Shown here: positions 55,207-63,870 of the stretch, piece after piece
Layout: every line of letters starts with the position of its first letter
Position numbering within the stretch: the first letter of the stretch is position 1
NCBI RefSeq assembly: GCF_001493375.1
Contig: NZ_LN929895.1
Location: 454,126 to 518,125 of the forward strand
Length of the DNA stretch: 64,000 nucleotides
Direction of reading: 5' to 3'
Origin: Streptomyces specialis
GTDB lineage: Bacteria > Actinomycetota > Actinomycetes > Streptomycetales > Streptomycetaceae
The notes under the pieces: generated by a model
Told to the model about the DNA's origin: nothing
Seen by the model: only the letters and a program-made list of their open reading frames with translations
Database searches by the model: none
Made by a program: the position numbers and the translations under genes

Positions 55207-56686
55207 GTGTCCTCCCTCGCGCTGTACCGCCGTTACCGACCCGAGACCTTCGCCGAGGTCATCGGGCAGGAGCACGTCACCGACCCGCTCCAGCAGGCCC
55301 TGCGGAACAACCGTGTCAATCACGCGTACCTCTTCAGCGGGCCGCGGGGCTGTGGGAAGACGACCAGCGCGCGCATTCTCGCCCGGTGTCTCAACTGCGA
55401 GCAGGGCCCTACGCCCACGCCGTGCGGGGAGTGCCAGTCGTGCCGGGATCTCGCGCGGAACGGGCCGGGGTCCATCGATGTCATCGAGATCGACGCCGCT
55501 TCGCACGGTGGTGTGGACGACGCCAGGGATCTGCGCGAGAAGGCGTTCTTCGGCCCGGCGAGCAGCCGGTACAAGATCTACATCATCGACGAGGCGCACA
55601 TGGTCACCCCGGCGGGGTTCAACGCCCTGCTGAAGGTGGTCGAGGAGCCGCCGGAGCATCTGAAGTTCATCTTCGCGACCACCGAGCCGGAGAAGGTCAT
55701 CGGGACCATCCGGTCGCGCACGCACCACTATCCCTTCCGGCTCGTGCCGCCCGGGACGTTGCGGGACTATCTGGCGGAGGTCTGCGAGAGCGAGGCCATT
55801 CCGGTGGCCGGGCCGGTGCTGCCGCTCGTCGTGCGGGCCGGGGGCGGGTCGGTGCGGGACTCGATGTCCGTCATGGACCAGCTTCTGGCCGGCGCCGGGG
55901 AGGCCGGGGTCACGTACGAGATGGCGACGGCGCTCCTCGGTTATACGGACGGGGCGCTGCTCGACGCGGTGGTGGACGCGTTCGCGGCCGGGGACGGCGC
56001 GGCGACGTTCGGGATAGTGGACCGGGTGATCGAGGGCGGGCACGATCCGCGCCGGTTCGTCACGGATCTGCTGGAGCGGTTGCGGGACCTGCTGATCCTG
56101 GCGGCCGTGCCGGAGGCGGCCGACAAGGGGCTGATCGACGTCCCGGCGGATGTGCTGGAGCGGATGCGGGCGCAGGCCACCAGGCTCGGCCCGGCCGAGT
56201 TGAGCCGGGCGGCCGACCTGGTCAACACGGGCCTGACGGAGATGCGGGGGGCCACCTCGCCGCGGCTCCAGTTGGAGCTGATCTGTGCCCGCGTGCTGCT
56301 CCCGGCGGCGTACGGGGACGAGCGGGCGCTGCTCAGCCGCCTGGAGCGGCTGGAGCGGGGCGTGGGCCCGGTGGCGCCCGTGGCGCCGGCACCGGTCGTG
56401 GACGTGGCCGGGCCGCCGGTCGGGGTGCAGGTGGAGGTTGCCGCCCCGGCGCCGCCCCCCGCCCCCCCGTGGGCTCGGAGATGTGTATAAAGGCCGGGCG
56501 GCGGCCCCCCCCCCGCCCGCCCCGGCTCCGCCGCCGGTCCAGGCCCCGCCACCCCCGCCCGTCGCCGTCGAGGACGACGTGCCGGAGGAGGACGATCCGG
56601 ACCTGACCGACAGCGCCCTCGCCGGGTATGAGCTGATCGTCAGAGAACTGGGGGCGACCGTTATCGAGGAGTTCCACCACGAGTGA
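55207..56686 (+). CDS. dnaX: DNA polymerase III tau/gamma subunit, gene broken by adapter
   Basis: The GTG start gives [20 protein letters not shown], the usual DnaX opening. The clamp-loader ATPase follows: Walker [12 protein letters not shown], zinc cysteines [19 protein letters not shown], Walker [10 protein letters not shown], and sensor [16 protein letters not shown]. After about 420 codons the frame meets adapter. A last 60-codon piece ([12 protein letters not shown], then [20 protein letters not shown]) in another frame is the true C-terminus. The Pro/Ala-rich middle is missing, probably 200 or more residues. The gene is essential, so the break is an artefact. Confidence 0.92.
56468..56490. 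other. Nextera transposon-end sequence inside dnaX
   Basis: CGTGGGCTCGGAGATGTGTA matches the Nextera read-2 transposon adapter. It joins two parts of dnaX that are not naturally adjacent. Confidence 0.92.
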
Positions 56687-56754
56687 GACCCGGACGGCCC
56701 GAGCCCGTAGGCTCAAGGGGTACGCACCGTTGCCGACGAGCCAGGAGTGAGGCC

Positions 56755-57096
56755 GTGTTCCCCGGTGGTGGGGTCGATATGCAGCAGTTGTTGCAGCAGG
56801 CCCAGAAGATGCAGCAGGATCTCGCCGCGGCGCAGCAGGAGCTGGCCGAGACGCCCGTCGAGGGCAGCGCGGGCGGTGGCCTGGTCAGGGCCACGGTCAC
56901 CGGCGCCGGCGAGCTGACCGATCTGGTGATCGACCCCAAGGCGGTCGATCCGGAGGACACCGAGACCCTCGCGGATCTCGTGATCGCCGCGGTCCGCGAC
57001 GCGAACCACGCGGCCCAGGAGCTGGCCAAGGTCAAGCTCGGCCCGCTCGCGCAGGGGCTCGGCGGTGGCGGTGGCCTCCCCGGGCTGCCGTTCTGA
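56755..57096 (+). CDS. ybaB: YbaB/EbfC nucleoid-associated protein
   Basis: A 113-residue protein: [40 protein letters not shown], then [20 protein letters not shown]. It forms dimers that bind and bridge DNA. The GTG at FPGGGVDM was used, with AGGAG upstream. It lies between dnaX and recR, its standard place. Confidence 0.93.
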   Translation: MFPGGGVDMQQLLQQAQKMQQDLAAAQQELAETPVEGSAGGGLVRATVTGAGELTDLVIDPKAVDPEDTETLADLVIAAVRDANHAAQELAKVKLGPLAQGLGGGGGLPGLPF

Positions 57097-57144
57097 GAGC
57101 AGCACAGCTAGCCACAGGTAGAGGCGAGAGGGCGGGGCGTTGAC

Positions 57145-57744
57145 GTGTACGAGGGCGTAGTCCAGGAGCTCATCGACGAGCTGGGCAGACTCCCGGGCGT
57201 CGGCCCGAAGAGCGCTCAGCGGATCGCCTTCCACATCCTCCAGGCCGAGCCCGCCGACGTCCGCCGTCTCGCGCACGCGCTCACGGAGGTCAAGGCGAGG
57301 GTCCGGTTCTGCGCCGAGTGCGGGAACGTGGCGCAGGAGGAGCGTTGCCGTGTCTGCGTCGATCCGCGCCGTGATCGTACGGTCATCTGCGTGGTCGAGG
57401 AGCCCAAGGACGTGGTCGCCATCGAGCGCACCCGCGAGTTCCGCGGGCGGTATCACGTGCTGGGCGGTGCCATCAGCCCCATCGACGGCGTCGGCCCCGA
57501 GGATCTGCGGATCAGGGAGCTGCTGGCGCGTCTGGCGGACGGTTCGGTCACGGAGCTGATCCTCGCCACCGATCCGAATCTGGAGGGCGAGGCCACCGCG
57601 ACGTACCTGGCGCGCATGGTCAGCTCACTGGGCCTTCGCGTCACCCGGCTAGCCAGTGGCCTGCCGGTCGGGGGAGACTTGGAGTATGCCGACGAGGTCA
57701 CCTTGGGACGCGCCTTCGAGGGTAGACGGCTGCTTGATGTGTAA
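57145..57744 (+). CDS. recR: Recombination mediator RecR
   Basis: A 199-residue protein. It has the helix-hairpin-helix ([20 protein letters not shown]), a four-Cys zinc finger ([16 protein letters not shown]), and a Toprim domain ([18 protein letters not shown], then [19 protein letters not shown]). With RecO it loads RecA onto SSB-coated DNA. The start is a GTG 48 bp after ybaB; the three genes appear to form one operon with dnaX. Confidence 0.95.
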   Translation: MYEGVVQELIDELGRLPGVGPKSAQRIAFHILQAEPADVRRLAHALTEVKARVRFCAECGNVAQEERCRVCVDPRRDRTVICVVEEPKDVVAIERTREFRGRYHVLGGAISPIDGVGPEDLRIRELLARLADGSVTELILATDPNLEGEATATYLARMVSSLGLRVTRLASGLPVGGDLEYADEVTLGRAFEGRRLLDV

Positions 57745-57861
57745 TGCAGGCGATGCCGGCGCGGGCGCACCGACGGGCGCGCGAATCCACGCGCGGACGG
57801 ACGCGCACGTTCCGTGTGCGCCCGTCGCACCTGCGAGGACCTTTGGGGAGGCGACCACGTG

Positions 57862-58647
57862 ATGTCCGAAGCGATGCCGCAGCGATCGACCACCGGCGGC
57901 CCGGCCACTGACGAAAGCGTCATCGACGGCAACGTCATCGACGGCCGGGTCACGGACCGTCCAGTCACCGGCGGCCCGGTCCTCGGGGCCGGTGGCCTGA
58001 GCGCCGGTATCGACGGCCCGGACGAGTTCGCCGTCCAGATCGCCGATCAGGTCGAGAGCTTCATCGTCGCGGTCACCGAGGTCGCCCGGGGTGACGATCC
58101 CGACAGCGCCGTACCGTACCTGCTGCTCCAGATTTCCCAAGTGCTGCTGGCTGGTGGCCGGTTGGGCGCGTACGAGGACATCGTTCCCGAGGAGCGGTAC
58201 GAGCCCGACACGGGCCCCGAGCCGGACATGGACGAGCTGCGCGAGCGGCTGGCCGAGCTGCTGGCGCCGATCGACGTGTACTCCGAGGTGTTCGACCCTT
58301 ACGTTCCGCGCAGCACGCCCGTTGCCGCGCGGATCTCGGACGACCTGGCCGACATCATCAGCGACCTGCGGCACGGCATGGCCCACTACAGCGCGGGCCG
58401 CGTCAGCGAGGCGCTGTGGTGGTGGCAGTTCTCCTACCTGTCGAACTGGGGCCCCACCGCCAGCGCCGCCCTCCGCGCCCTCCAGTCCCTCGTCGCGCAT
58501 GTCCGCCTGGACACGCCGCTCGCCGAGCTGGACGGTCTGGACACGGACAGCGACGCGGAGGACGGTGACCTGGAACGCCAGGCCGGCCGCGTCATGGAGG
58601 CGGAGATCGCCGCCCCGCTGGGGTTGCGGACCACCGCGAAGTCCTGA
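57862..58647 (+). CDS. DUF5063 protein
   Basis: A 261-residue protein. A low-complexity N-terminus with repeats (VIDGNVIDGRVTDRPVTGGP) is followed by a helical DUF5063 domain: VPYLLLQISQVLLAGGRLGA, ISDDLADIISDLRHGMAHYS, then EALWWWQFSYLSNWGPTA. It usually follows recR in actinomycetes. Its role is unknown. GGGGAGG precedes the start. Confidence 0.88.
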   Translation: MSEAMPQRSTTGGPATDESVIDGNVIDGRVTDRPVTGGPVLGAGGLSAGIDGPDEFAVQIADQVESFIVAVTEVARGDDPDSAVPYLLLQISQVLLAGGRLGAYEDIVPEERYEPDTGPEPDMDELRERLAELLAPIDVYSEVFDPYVPRSTPVAARISDDLADIISDLRHGMAHYSAGRVSEALWWWQFSYLSNWGPTASAALRALQSLVAHVRLDTPLAELDGLDTDSDAEDGDLERQAGRVMEAEIAAPLGLRTTAKS

Positions 58648-58799
58648 CCGGTCTCCGCCGCGCCCATCACCCGTTCGGCCCAGCGTGGGGGCGAGCCCCT
58701 TGGGCCTGGGCGGCACTCCAACGGTTGCCACGGGCACGGCCGCGCAACGCGACGGCGGGCGCCTCCGCGACAGGACGCGGCACGCCAAAGGCTGAGCCC

Positions 58800-58928
58800 C
58801 GAACACTCCGAACTCCGCTGCCCAGGAGGCCACTTGACACACATACGGCCCGGTCGTCCCCAGATGCCGGACTCGGACCAAGCGCTGAAAACCGACCCCC
58901 ACAGCAACTAAAAGCCCAGCTCAGCAAA
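58800..58928 (+). promoter_or_regulatory. Probable CRISPR leader
   Basis: The sequence before the first repeat is less GC-rich than its surroundings, especially the last 45 bases (AAAACCGACCCCCACAGCAA, CTAAAAGCCCAGCTCAGCAA). The repeats at the other end are degenerate, which also places the leader here. Confidence 0.5.
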
Positions 58929-59870
58929 GTGCTCCCCGCACGCGCGGGGATGGTCCCGCGGTGACGGTGGCGTCCTCGACCCGGTACCGGTGCTCCCCGC
59001 ACGCGCGGGGATGGTCCCACCTTCACCGTCCGGCCGTGCACGACCGCGAGGTGCTCCCCGCACGCGCGGGGATGGTCCCTTCCACCGGGGGCGGTGGGCT
59101 CCTGTGCGCGCGTGCTCCCCGCACGCGCGGGGATGGTCCGCCGCTTGGCCGGGATCACCGTGACGCCCTCCAGTGCTCCCCGCACGCGCGGGGATGGTCC
59201 CGGCACCGGAGTTGAGGCGGCCCGGTTCAGGAGGTGCTCCCCGCACGCGCGGGGATGGTCCTCACGTGCTGCTCAGGTAGGAGAACCGCCTGGGGTGCTC
59301 CCCGCACGCGCGGGGATGGTCCCAACTCGACGAACGAGAAAGAAAGAGGTGGACCGTGCTCCCCGCACGCGCGGGGATGGTCCCGGACTGACCCTCAGCA
59401 TCCGCAGCCAGGTGCCGTGCTCCCCGCACGCGCGGGGATGGTCCCCGGTCACCCTCGTGACTCTGCCGGAGATCGAGGGTGCTCCCCGCACGCGCGGGGA
59501 TGGTCCCGGCGTGGAGGCGGCGTTCCGGCTGCCCGACAAGTGCTCCCCGCACGCGCGGGGATGGTCCCTCCCGATCGATGAGGGCGATCTCGGGGAGGGC
59601 GTGCTCCCCGCACGCGGGGATGGTCCCTCGCTGACCCTGATCGCGGCGGAGGCCGGACAGTGCTCCCCGCACGCGCGGGGATGGTCCCGCGCGTAGCATC
59701 ACCACTCACCCCGGAGAGCGGTGCTCCCCGCAGGCGCGGGGATGGTCCCCGCCGCGCACAGGACGACGCCTGGCGCACCCAGTGCTCCCCGCACGCGCGG
59801 GGGTGGTCCCGGAACCGCCTTGGCGTGGATGGTCGCGGCGAGGTGCTCCCCGCACGCGCGGGGATGGTTG
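58929..59870 (+). CRISPR. CRISPR array, 16 repeats and 15 spacers, type I-E-like
   Basis: Repeats of 28–29 bases begin GTGCTCCCCGC and end GGGGATGGTCCC, with a short palindromic stem (CCCCGC/GCGGGG). Spacing is 61 bp for most units (62 once, 59 once), giving 32-base spacers. The first eleven repeats look identical. Repeat 12 lacks two bases (CG), repeat 14 has CAGGCG, repeat 15 has GGGGGTGG, and the last ends in TTG. This places the old, distal end downstream. No cas gene lies in the window. Confidence 0.98.
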
Positions 59871-59896
59871 TTTTGGGAACGGCGTAGCTTTTGGGT

Positions 59897-60226
59897 ATGG
59901 AGCCGTTGGTGTTCGAGTATGGGGACTTGCATCTGCGGGCTGATCGGGGGGTGTTTGAGCTGTTCGATCTGGCCAGTGGGGGGGAAGGCGGGTTTCGGGT
60001 TCCCCTGCGTTGGCTCGGTGTGCTGGCGTACTACAAGAAGCCCGACAAGCCTGGCCAGTTGTTCTTCGGTGTCGTGCGGGATCCCGAGGCCGCGCTCTAT
60101 GGGACGGATCGGTCCGTGTTTCGGTACAACACCTCGCCGGTGGTTCGGGTGCCGCCCGGTGATGAGGTGTTGTTCCGGGAGTACTTCACGGGTGTGGCCG
60201 CGCTTGTCGGTCGGCGGGTGGTCTGA
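59897..60226 (+). CDS. Small protein next to the CRISPR array, paralogue A
   Basis: A 109-residue soluble protein: MEPLVFEYGDLHLRADRGVF, ELFDLASGG, FRVPLRWLGVLA, then PGDEVLFREYFTGVAALVGR. It is similar in layout to the next gene. I do not know the family; the beta-rich pattern could be a PH-like fold. It starts 26 bp after the last repeat, in an unusually AT-rich spot (TGTTTTGGGAACGG, TTTTGGG). Confidence 0.65.
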   Translation: MEPLVFEYGDLHLRADRGVFELFDLASGGEGGFRVPLRWLGVLAYYKKPDKPGQLFFGVVRDPEAALYGTDRSVFRYNTSPVVRVPPGDEVLFREYFTGVAALVGRRVV

Positions 60227-60230
60227 GGTG

Positions 60231-60548
60231 ATGTCGAAGGTCTTCGAGCGCGACGGCGTGCAACTGCGCGTTGACCACGGGGTGTTCGAGCTGTTCCGGC
60301 GTTCCGGGGTCATCGGCTCCTACCGCACGCCGTTGAGTTGGGTGAAGGTACGCGCCGAGGCGCGGGAAGGTGGCGTGACCCGGCTGCACTTCGGCCACGT
60401 CGAGCAGCTCGACGAACCGCTCTACGCCAGTACGACGAGTTCCCGGCATCTGCTCGCGACCGTGGAGATCCCGACCGCCGACGAACCCCTCTACCGCGCC
60501 TTCTTCGCCGAACTCGCCTCCCTGTCCGGCCGCCCGATCGCCTCATGA
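60231..60548 (+). CDS. Small protein, paralogue B
   Basis: A 105-residue protein matching paralogue A: MSKVFERDGVQLRVDHGVFE, LFRRSG, YRTPLSWVKVRAE, then ADEPLYRAFFAELASLSGRP. The ATG lies 4 bp after the previous stop with GAGG overlapping, so the two are coupled. The tandem duplication suggests a heterodimer or divergent copies. Function is unknown, and a link to CRISPR is only by position. Confidence 0.65.
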   Translation: MSKVFERDGVQLRVDHGVFELFRRSGVIGSYRTPLSWVKVRAEAREGGVTRLHFGHVEQLDEPLYASTTSSRHLLATVEIPTADEPLYRAFFAELASLSGRPIAS

Positions 60549-60730
60549 GCCGCGTCGCGCCGAGCCCGGTTGACGGGCGGGGCTCACTTCAGCGGCGCGA
60601 GTGCTCGGCCCCGGGAGCGGGAACCGGCCGCCTCCGGTCACGGCCCAGACGCCTGCCCTGTGTCGCGGGCGACCAGCCACTGGGCGAAATCCGCTGGACG
60701 CCTTCCGGGCGTTCCCCGAACATCGGCGCA

Positions 60731-61297
60731 GTGACAGACGAAGCAGGGCGCCACAGGCCGCTCCCCGTCAGCCCGAAGCGTGTGCGCTTCGTCGAGTTGT
60801 CCGGCGAGGTGATGTCCGCTCTGCTCGACGGGGACCTGCCCGAGGCCGGCAGGAAGGCCGGGGTGGCTCTGACCGAGTACTTCGTGAACGACAGGGCGCG
60901 GTGGCTGTGGAGGTTCCGGCTCGGTCAGATAGCCGCGGATCCCGACCACGCTCGGTGGATGGCGCGGCAGGCGGTAGTCGGGGACGAGGGCTTCGTCGTG
61001 GGGCACGCCGGCTTCCACGGGCCCCCCGATGAGGTGGGCATGGTCGAGATCGGCTACTCGGTCGCTCCTGAGTTCCGTCGCCAGGGGTACGCGCGGGCCA
61101 TGCTGATCGAGTTGCTGCGCCGGGCCGCCGCAGAGCCCGCGGTCACGACCGTACGGGCGACGATCAGTCCGGACAACGTGGCGTCCTTGGCCACGATTTC
61201 CGGCTTCGGTTTCGTGGAGGTCGGCGAACAGTGGGACGACGAGGACGGTCTCGAACTCATCTTTGAGGTCCCTGCCGGTCGAAGTCCGCTCCCCTGA
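60731..61297 (+). CDS. GNAT family N-acetyltransferase
   Basis: A 188-residue acetyltransferase. Motif A reads VEIGYSVAPEFRRQGYARAM, the acetyl-CoA loop being RRQGYA, and motif B is VRATISPDNVASLATISGFG. It resembles GNAT enzymes acting on small molecules or protein N-termini. The GTG at TDEAGRH was chosen because upstream codons lose bias. It stands alone. Confidence 0.82.
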   Translation: MTDEAGRHRPLPVSPKRVRFVELSGEVMSALLDGDLPEAGRKAGVALTEYFVNDRARWLWRFRLGQIAADPDHARWMARQAVVGDEGFVVGHAGFHGPPDEVGMVEIGYSVAPEFRRQGYARAMLIELLRRAAAEPAVTTVRATISPDNVASLATISGFGFVEVGEQWDDEDGLELIFEVPAGRSPLP

Positions 61298-61422
61298 CGG
61301 GAGGGGCCCGCGCAGGTCGCGGTGGAGGGCCCGGGTCTGGGCGGAGTAGCCGCCCGGGCGTGGTCACGGCAACGGCAACGGCAACGGTGACGGGTCCGGA
61401 CCTCGGCCACCGGCCACGCCCG

Positions 61423-61610
61423 CCCCACCCCCGACCCCGCCGCGACGCACCGTTCCGGCAGGCCGTTTCTCATGTTCGTTTTAATGATCCGCCGACCACC
61501 GAGATCTACACTATCCTCTTCGTCGGCAGCGTCAGATGTGTAAAAGAGCCGCCCCCACCCCCGACCCCGCCGCGACGCACCGTTCCGGGTCAGGCCGGAA
61601 CAGGGGCCAA
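61423..61610. other. Duplicated flank around a Nextera i5 adapter
   Basis: AATGATCCGCCGACCACCGA, GATCTACAC, octamer TATCCTCT and TCGTCGGCAGCGTC (from about 61482 to 61550) form the forward Nextera i5 adapter. On both sides stands the same ~40-base sequence (CCCCGACCCCGCCGCGACGC), so one locus was joined to itself through the adapter. Confidence 0.93.
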
Positions 61611-61997
61611 GTCGGCGCCGTCGAAGGGTGGGTAGGTTTCGCTGCCCGTGCGCTCCGCCGCGTCGATGTAGGCGGCCAGGGTCGTGCGGGACTGGGTGAG
61701 TTGGTTGATCTGGTCGTCCAGGCGCCGGAGGCGGGAGCGCATCGCGGTCAGCAGCTCCGGGCAGCCGACCAGCTCCGGTGCCTCTCCGAGCGCGCAGGGC
61801 AGCAGGTACGCGATGTCCTCGGAGGACAGACCGGCGCCGAGCAGGTGTCGGATCTGCTTCACCCGCAGCACGGCGTCCTCGCGGTACTCGCGGTAACCGT
61901 TCGGGCCCCGGTCCGCCTCCAGCAGGCCCTGGGCCTCGTAGTACCGCAACTGGTGGGTGTGGACGCCCGTTCGCCGGCTCAGTTCCCCGATCCGCAT
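61590..61997 (-). CDS. MerR family transcriptional regulator
   Basis: A 135-residue regulator: MRIGELSRRTGVHTHQLRYY, EAQGLLEADRGPNGYREY, then a dimerisation helix and a short C-terminus with two Cys (PCALGEAPELVGCPELL). The layout is that of small MerR proteins controlling a divergent oxidoreductase. The ATG at MRIGEL is set by family alignment. It very probably binds the palindrome in the gap before the imine-reductase gene. Confidence 0.9.
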   Translation of the reverse strand: MRIGELSRRTGVHTHQLRYYEAQGLLEADRGPNGYREYREDAVLRVKQIRHLLGAGLSSEDIAYLLPCALGEAPELVGCPELLTAMRSRLRRLDDQINQLTQSRTTLAAYIDAAERTGSETYPPFDGADLAPVPA

Positions 61998-62010
61998 CGC
62001 GATCCCCCGC

Positions 62011-62041
62011 TTGACCTTCATACCGGTATGAACGTTGACGA
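62011..62041 (+). promoter_or_regulatory. MerR operator and long-spacer promoter
   Basis: TTGACC is followed by the perfect 16-bp palindrome TTCATACCGGTATGAA and, after 19 bp in all, TGACGA as a weak −10. A palindrome between widely spaced boxes is the classic MerR-activated arrangement. Confidence 0.7.
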
Positions 62042-62048
62042 TGCTGCC

Positions 62049-62933
62049 ATGGACAACAGCCCCGCAACACCCGTGACAGTCATCGGACTCGGCCTGATGG
62101 GCCAGGCACTCGCCGGTGCGTTCCTGAAGGCCGGGCATCCCACGACGGTGCGGAACCGTACGCCCTCCAAGGCCGACCAACTGGTGGCCCGGGGAGCGCG
62201 GTTGGCGCCGACGGTCGGGGACGCGATCAAGGCGGGCTCGCTGACGATCGTCTGCGTCACCGACTACGCGGCCCTGTACGACCTGCTCGGCGCGAACGAA
62301 GTCAGCCTGAACGGCACGACGTTGGTCAACCTGACCTCGGGCAGCTCGGCCCAGGCCAGGGAAGCCGCGCGCTGGGCGGAACAGCGCGGCGCCCGCTATC
62401 TCGACGGCGCCATCATGGCCATCCCGCCGGCCATCGGCACCGCCGAGGCGGTGATCCTCCACAGCGGGCCCCGGACGGACTTCGACACCCACGCGCCGGC
62501 ACTCGGCGCGCTCGGCACCGTCACCTACCTGGGGGAGGACCACGGGCTGGCGTCGCTGTACGACGTGGCCGGGCTCGCCATGATGTGGAGCGTCCTCAAC
62601 GCGTGGCTCCAGGGCACCGCCATGCTCCGCACGGCCGGTGTCGACGCCGCGACGTACGCGCCGTTCGCACAGCAGATCGCCACCGGGGTCGCCACGTGGC
62701 TCCCCGGGTACGCCGAGCAGATCGACAACGGCTCCTTCCCGGCCGAGGTTTCCGCCCTGGAAACGGACGCCCGGGCGATGGAGCACCTGATCGAGGAGAG
62801 CGAGGCGGTCGGGGTGAACGCCGAACTGCCCAAGCTGTTCAAGGCGATGGCCGACCGCGCGATCGCCGCCGGCCACGGCAAAGAGCAATACCCCGTGCTG
62901 ATCGAGGAGTTCACCAAGCCCCGCAACGACTGA
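62049..62933 (+). CDS. Imine reductase-like NADP(H)-dependent oxidoreductase
   Basis: A 294-residue protein of the 3-hydroxyisobutyrate dehydrogenase / imine reductase group. It has the Rossmann loop VTVIGLGLMGQALAGAFLKA with NRTPSKA for NADP, LVNLTSGSSAQAREAA, then YLDGAIMAIPPAIGTAEAVI. The last block is the pattern of imine reductases. It reduces C=N or C=O bonds of unknown substrates. The ATG at MDNSPAT was chosen since an earlier ATG lies in the operator. Confidence 0.85.
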   Translation: MDNSPATPVTVIGLGLMGQALAGAFLKAGHPTTVRNRTPSKADQLVARGARLAPTVGDAIKAGSLTIVCVTDYAALYDLLGANEVSLNGTTLVNLTSGSSAQAREAARWAEQRGARYLDGAIMAIPPAIGTAEAVILHSGPRTDFDTHAPALGALGTVTYLGEDHGLASLYDVAGLAMMWSVLNAWLQGTAMLRTAGVDAATYAPFAQQIATGVATWLPGYAEQIDNGSFPAEVSALETDARAMEHLIEESEAVGVNAELPKLFKAMADRAIAAGHGKEQYPVLIEEFTKPRND

Positions 62934-63024
62934 CCCCGCAACGACTGACCCCGCGCGCCGACCGACAAGACCGGGAGAACGGAACCGGCCGCGCCCAGCC
63001 CCGCACGGGCCGGACACGGCCGGT

Positions 63025-63246
63025 GCGGGCTCCCATACACATCCGACGCTGCCCACGACGTCGCTCGTCGCGCTCCTGCTCTTGCCATGATCTCTCCCAC
63101 ACACCCTCTCCTCCCTTGCCGCACGCCAACGCCCGAGCGGCCTGGTCAAGATAGCCAAGATCGCTACCAGTCGGTATAGGAGAGGCAGCAACACAATACG
63201 TCACCATATTCCTCATCGTCGCAAGAGTCAGGTGTGGATAAGAGAC
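63025..63246. other. Degraded adapter-flanked junk
   Basis: CTCCCATACACATCCGACGC near the start and AGGTGTGGATAAGAGACA near the end are imperfect Nextera transposon ends in opposite orientations. The sequence between them is of mixed, poor quality. No gene is present. Confidence 0.85.
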
Positions 63247-63716
63247 ATAACAAGCACCGTGTCCCCGGCGTCCACCCCGAGCCCCCGCAGGTGGTCGAGC
63301 GACTGCCACGCGGTCAGCCCGTTCAACGGCAGCGTCGCGGCCTCGACCGCCGTCAGCCCGGCCGGGGCGGGCGCCACGGCGGTGGTGTCCAGCACCACGT
63401 ACTCCGCGTACGTGCCGAGCGGCAGGTCCAGCCGGTCCCGCAGCCCGATCACACGGTCCCCGGCCGCGTGACCGTCCACCCCGGGCCCCACCGCATCGAT
63501 CGTCCCGGCGACGTCCCAGCCGATGCCGGTCACCTCGCGCGGCGCCATCAGCCCGGCCTCGACCATGAAGCCGCTGCGCGTCGCGACATCGACCGGGTTG
63601 ACGGCGGCGGCCTCGACGCGGATCCGGACCTGACCGGGCCCCGGCTCGGGCACCGGCACCTCGACCGTCTCCAGAACCTCCGGCCCACCGAAGCCACGAA
63701 CGACGACTGCGCGCAT
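63247..63716 (-). CDS. Zinc-type/quinone oxidoreductase (MDR), N-terminal part only
   Basis: The first 155 residues of a medium-chain dehydrogenase/reductase: MRAVVVRGFGGPEVLETVEV, GQVRIRVEAAAVNPVDVATR, then GWDVAGTIDAVGPGVDG. The NADPH-binding half is cut off by adapter sequence after GDTVLV. The natural gene probably continues in DNA missing from this assembly. It reduces quinones or enones with NADPH. It faces an HxlR gene that likely controls it. Confidence 0.82.
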
Positions 63717-63820
63717 GATCCCCACTCACCTTTCCGCATCGAAGAATCGAGATCCCAAGAACCGAAATCCCAGCAACCGAACAAGCACGACCCTAAAAAG
63801 AGCTGCTCTCCAAAAGGAAG

Positions 63821-63842
63821 TAGGCACCCCAAGGTGCGTATC
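63821..63842. promoter_or_regulatory. HxlR-type operator
   Basis: The inverted repeat GTAGGCACC-CCA-AGGTGCGTAT lies in the divergent gap. Operators of HxlR/DUF24 regulators commonly follow the form TACGCACTT…AAGTGCGTA, so this is a reasonable binding site. Confidence 0.5.
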
Positions 63843-63870
63843 ATGCTGCCCGGAGAGAAAGGGATCGCCC

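Noticed and set aside
57862..60548. cas genes flanking the CRISPR array
   Set aside because: None of the neighbouring proteins (DUF5063, two small paralogues, GNAT) has Cas motifs.
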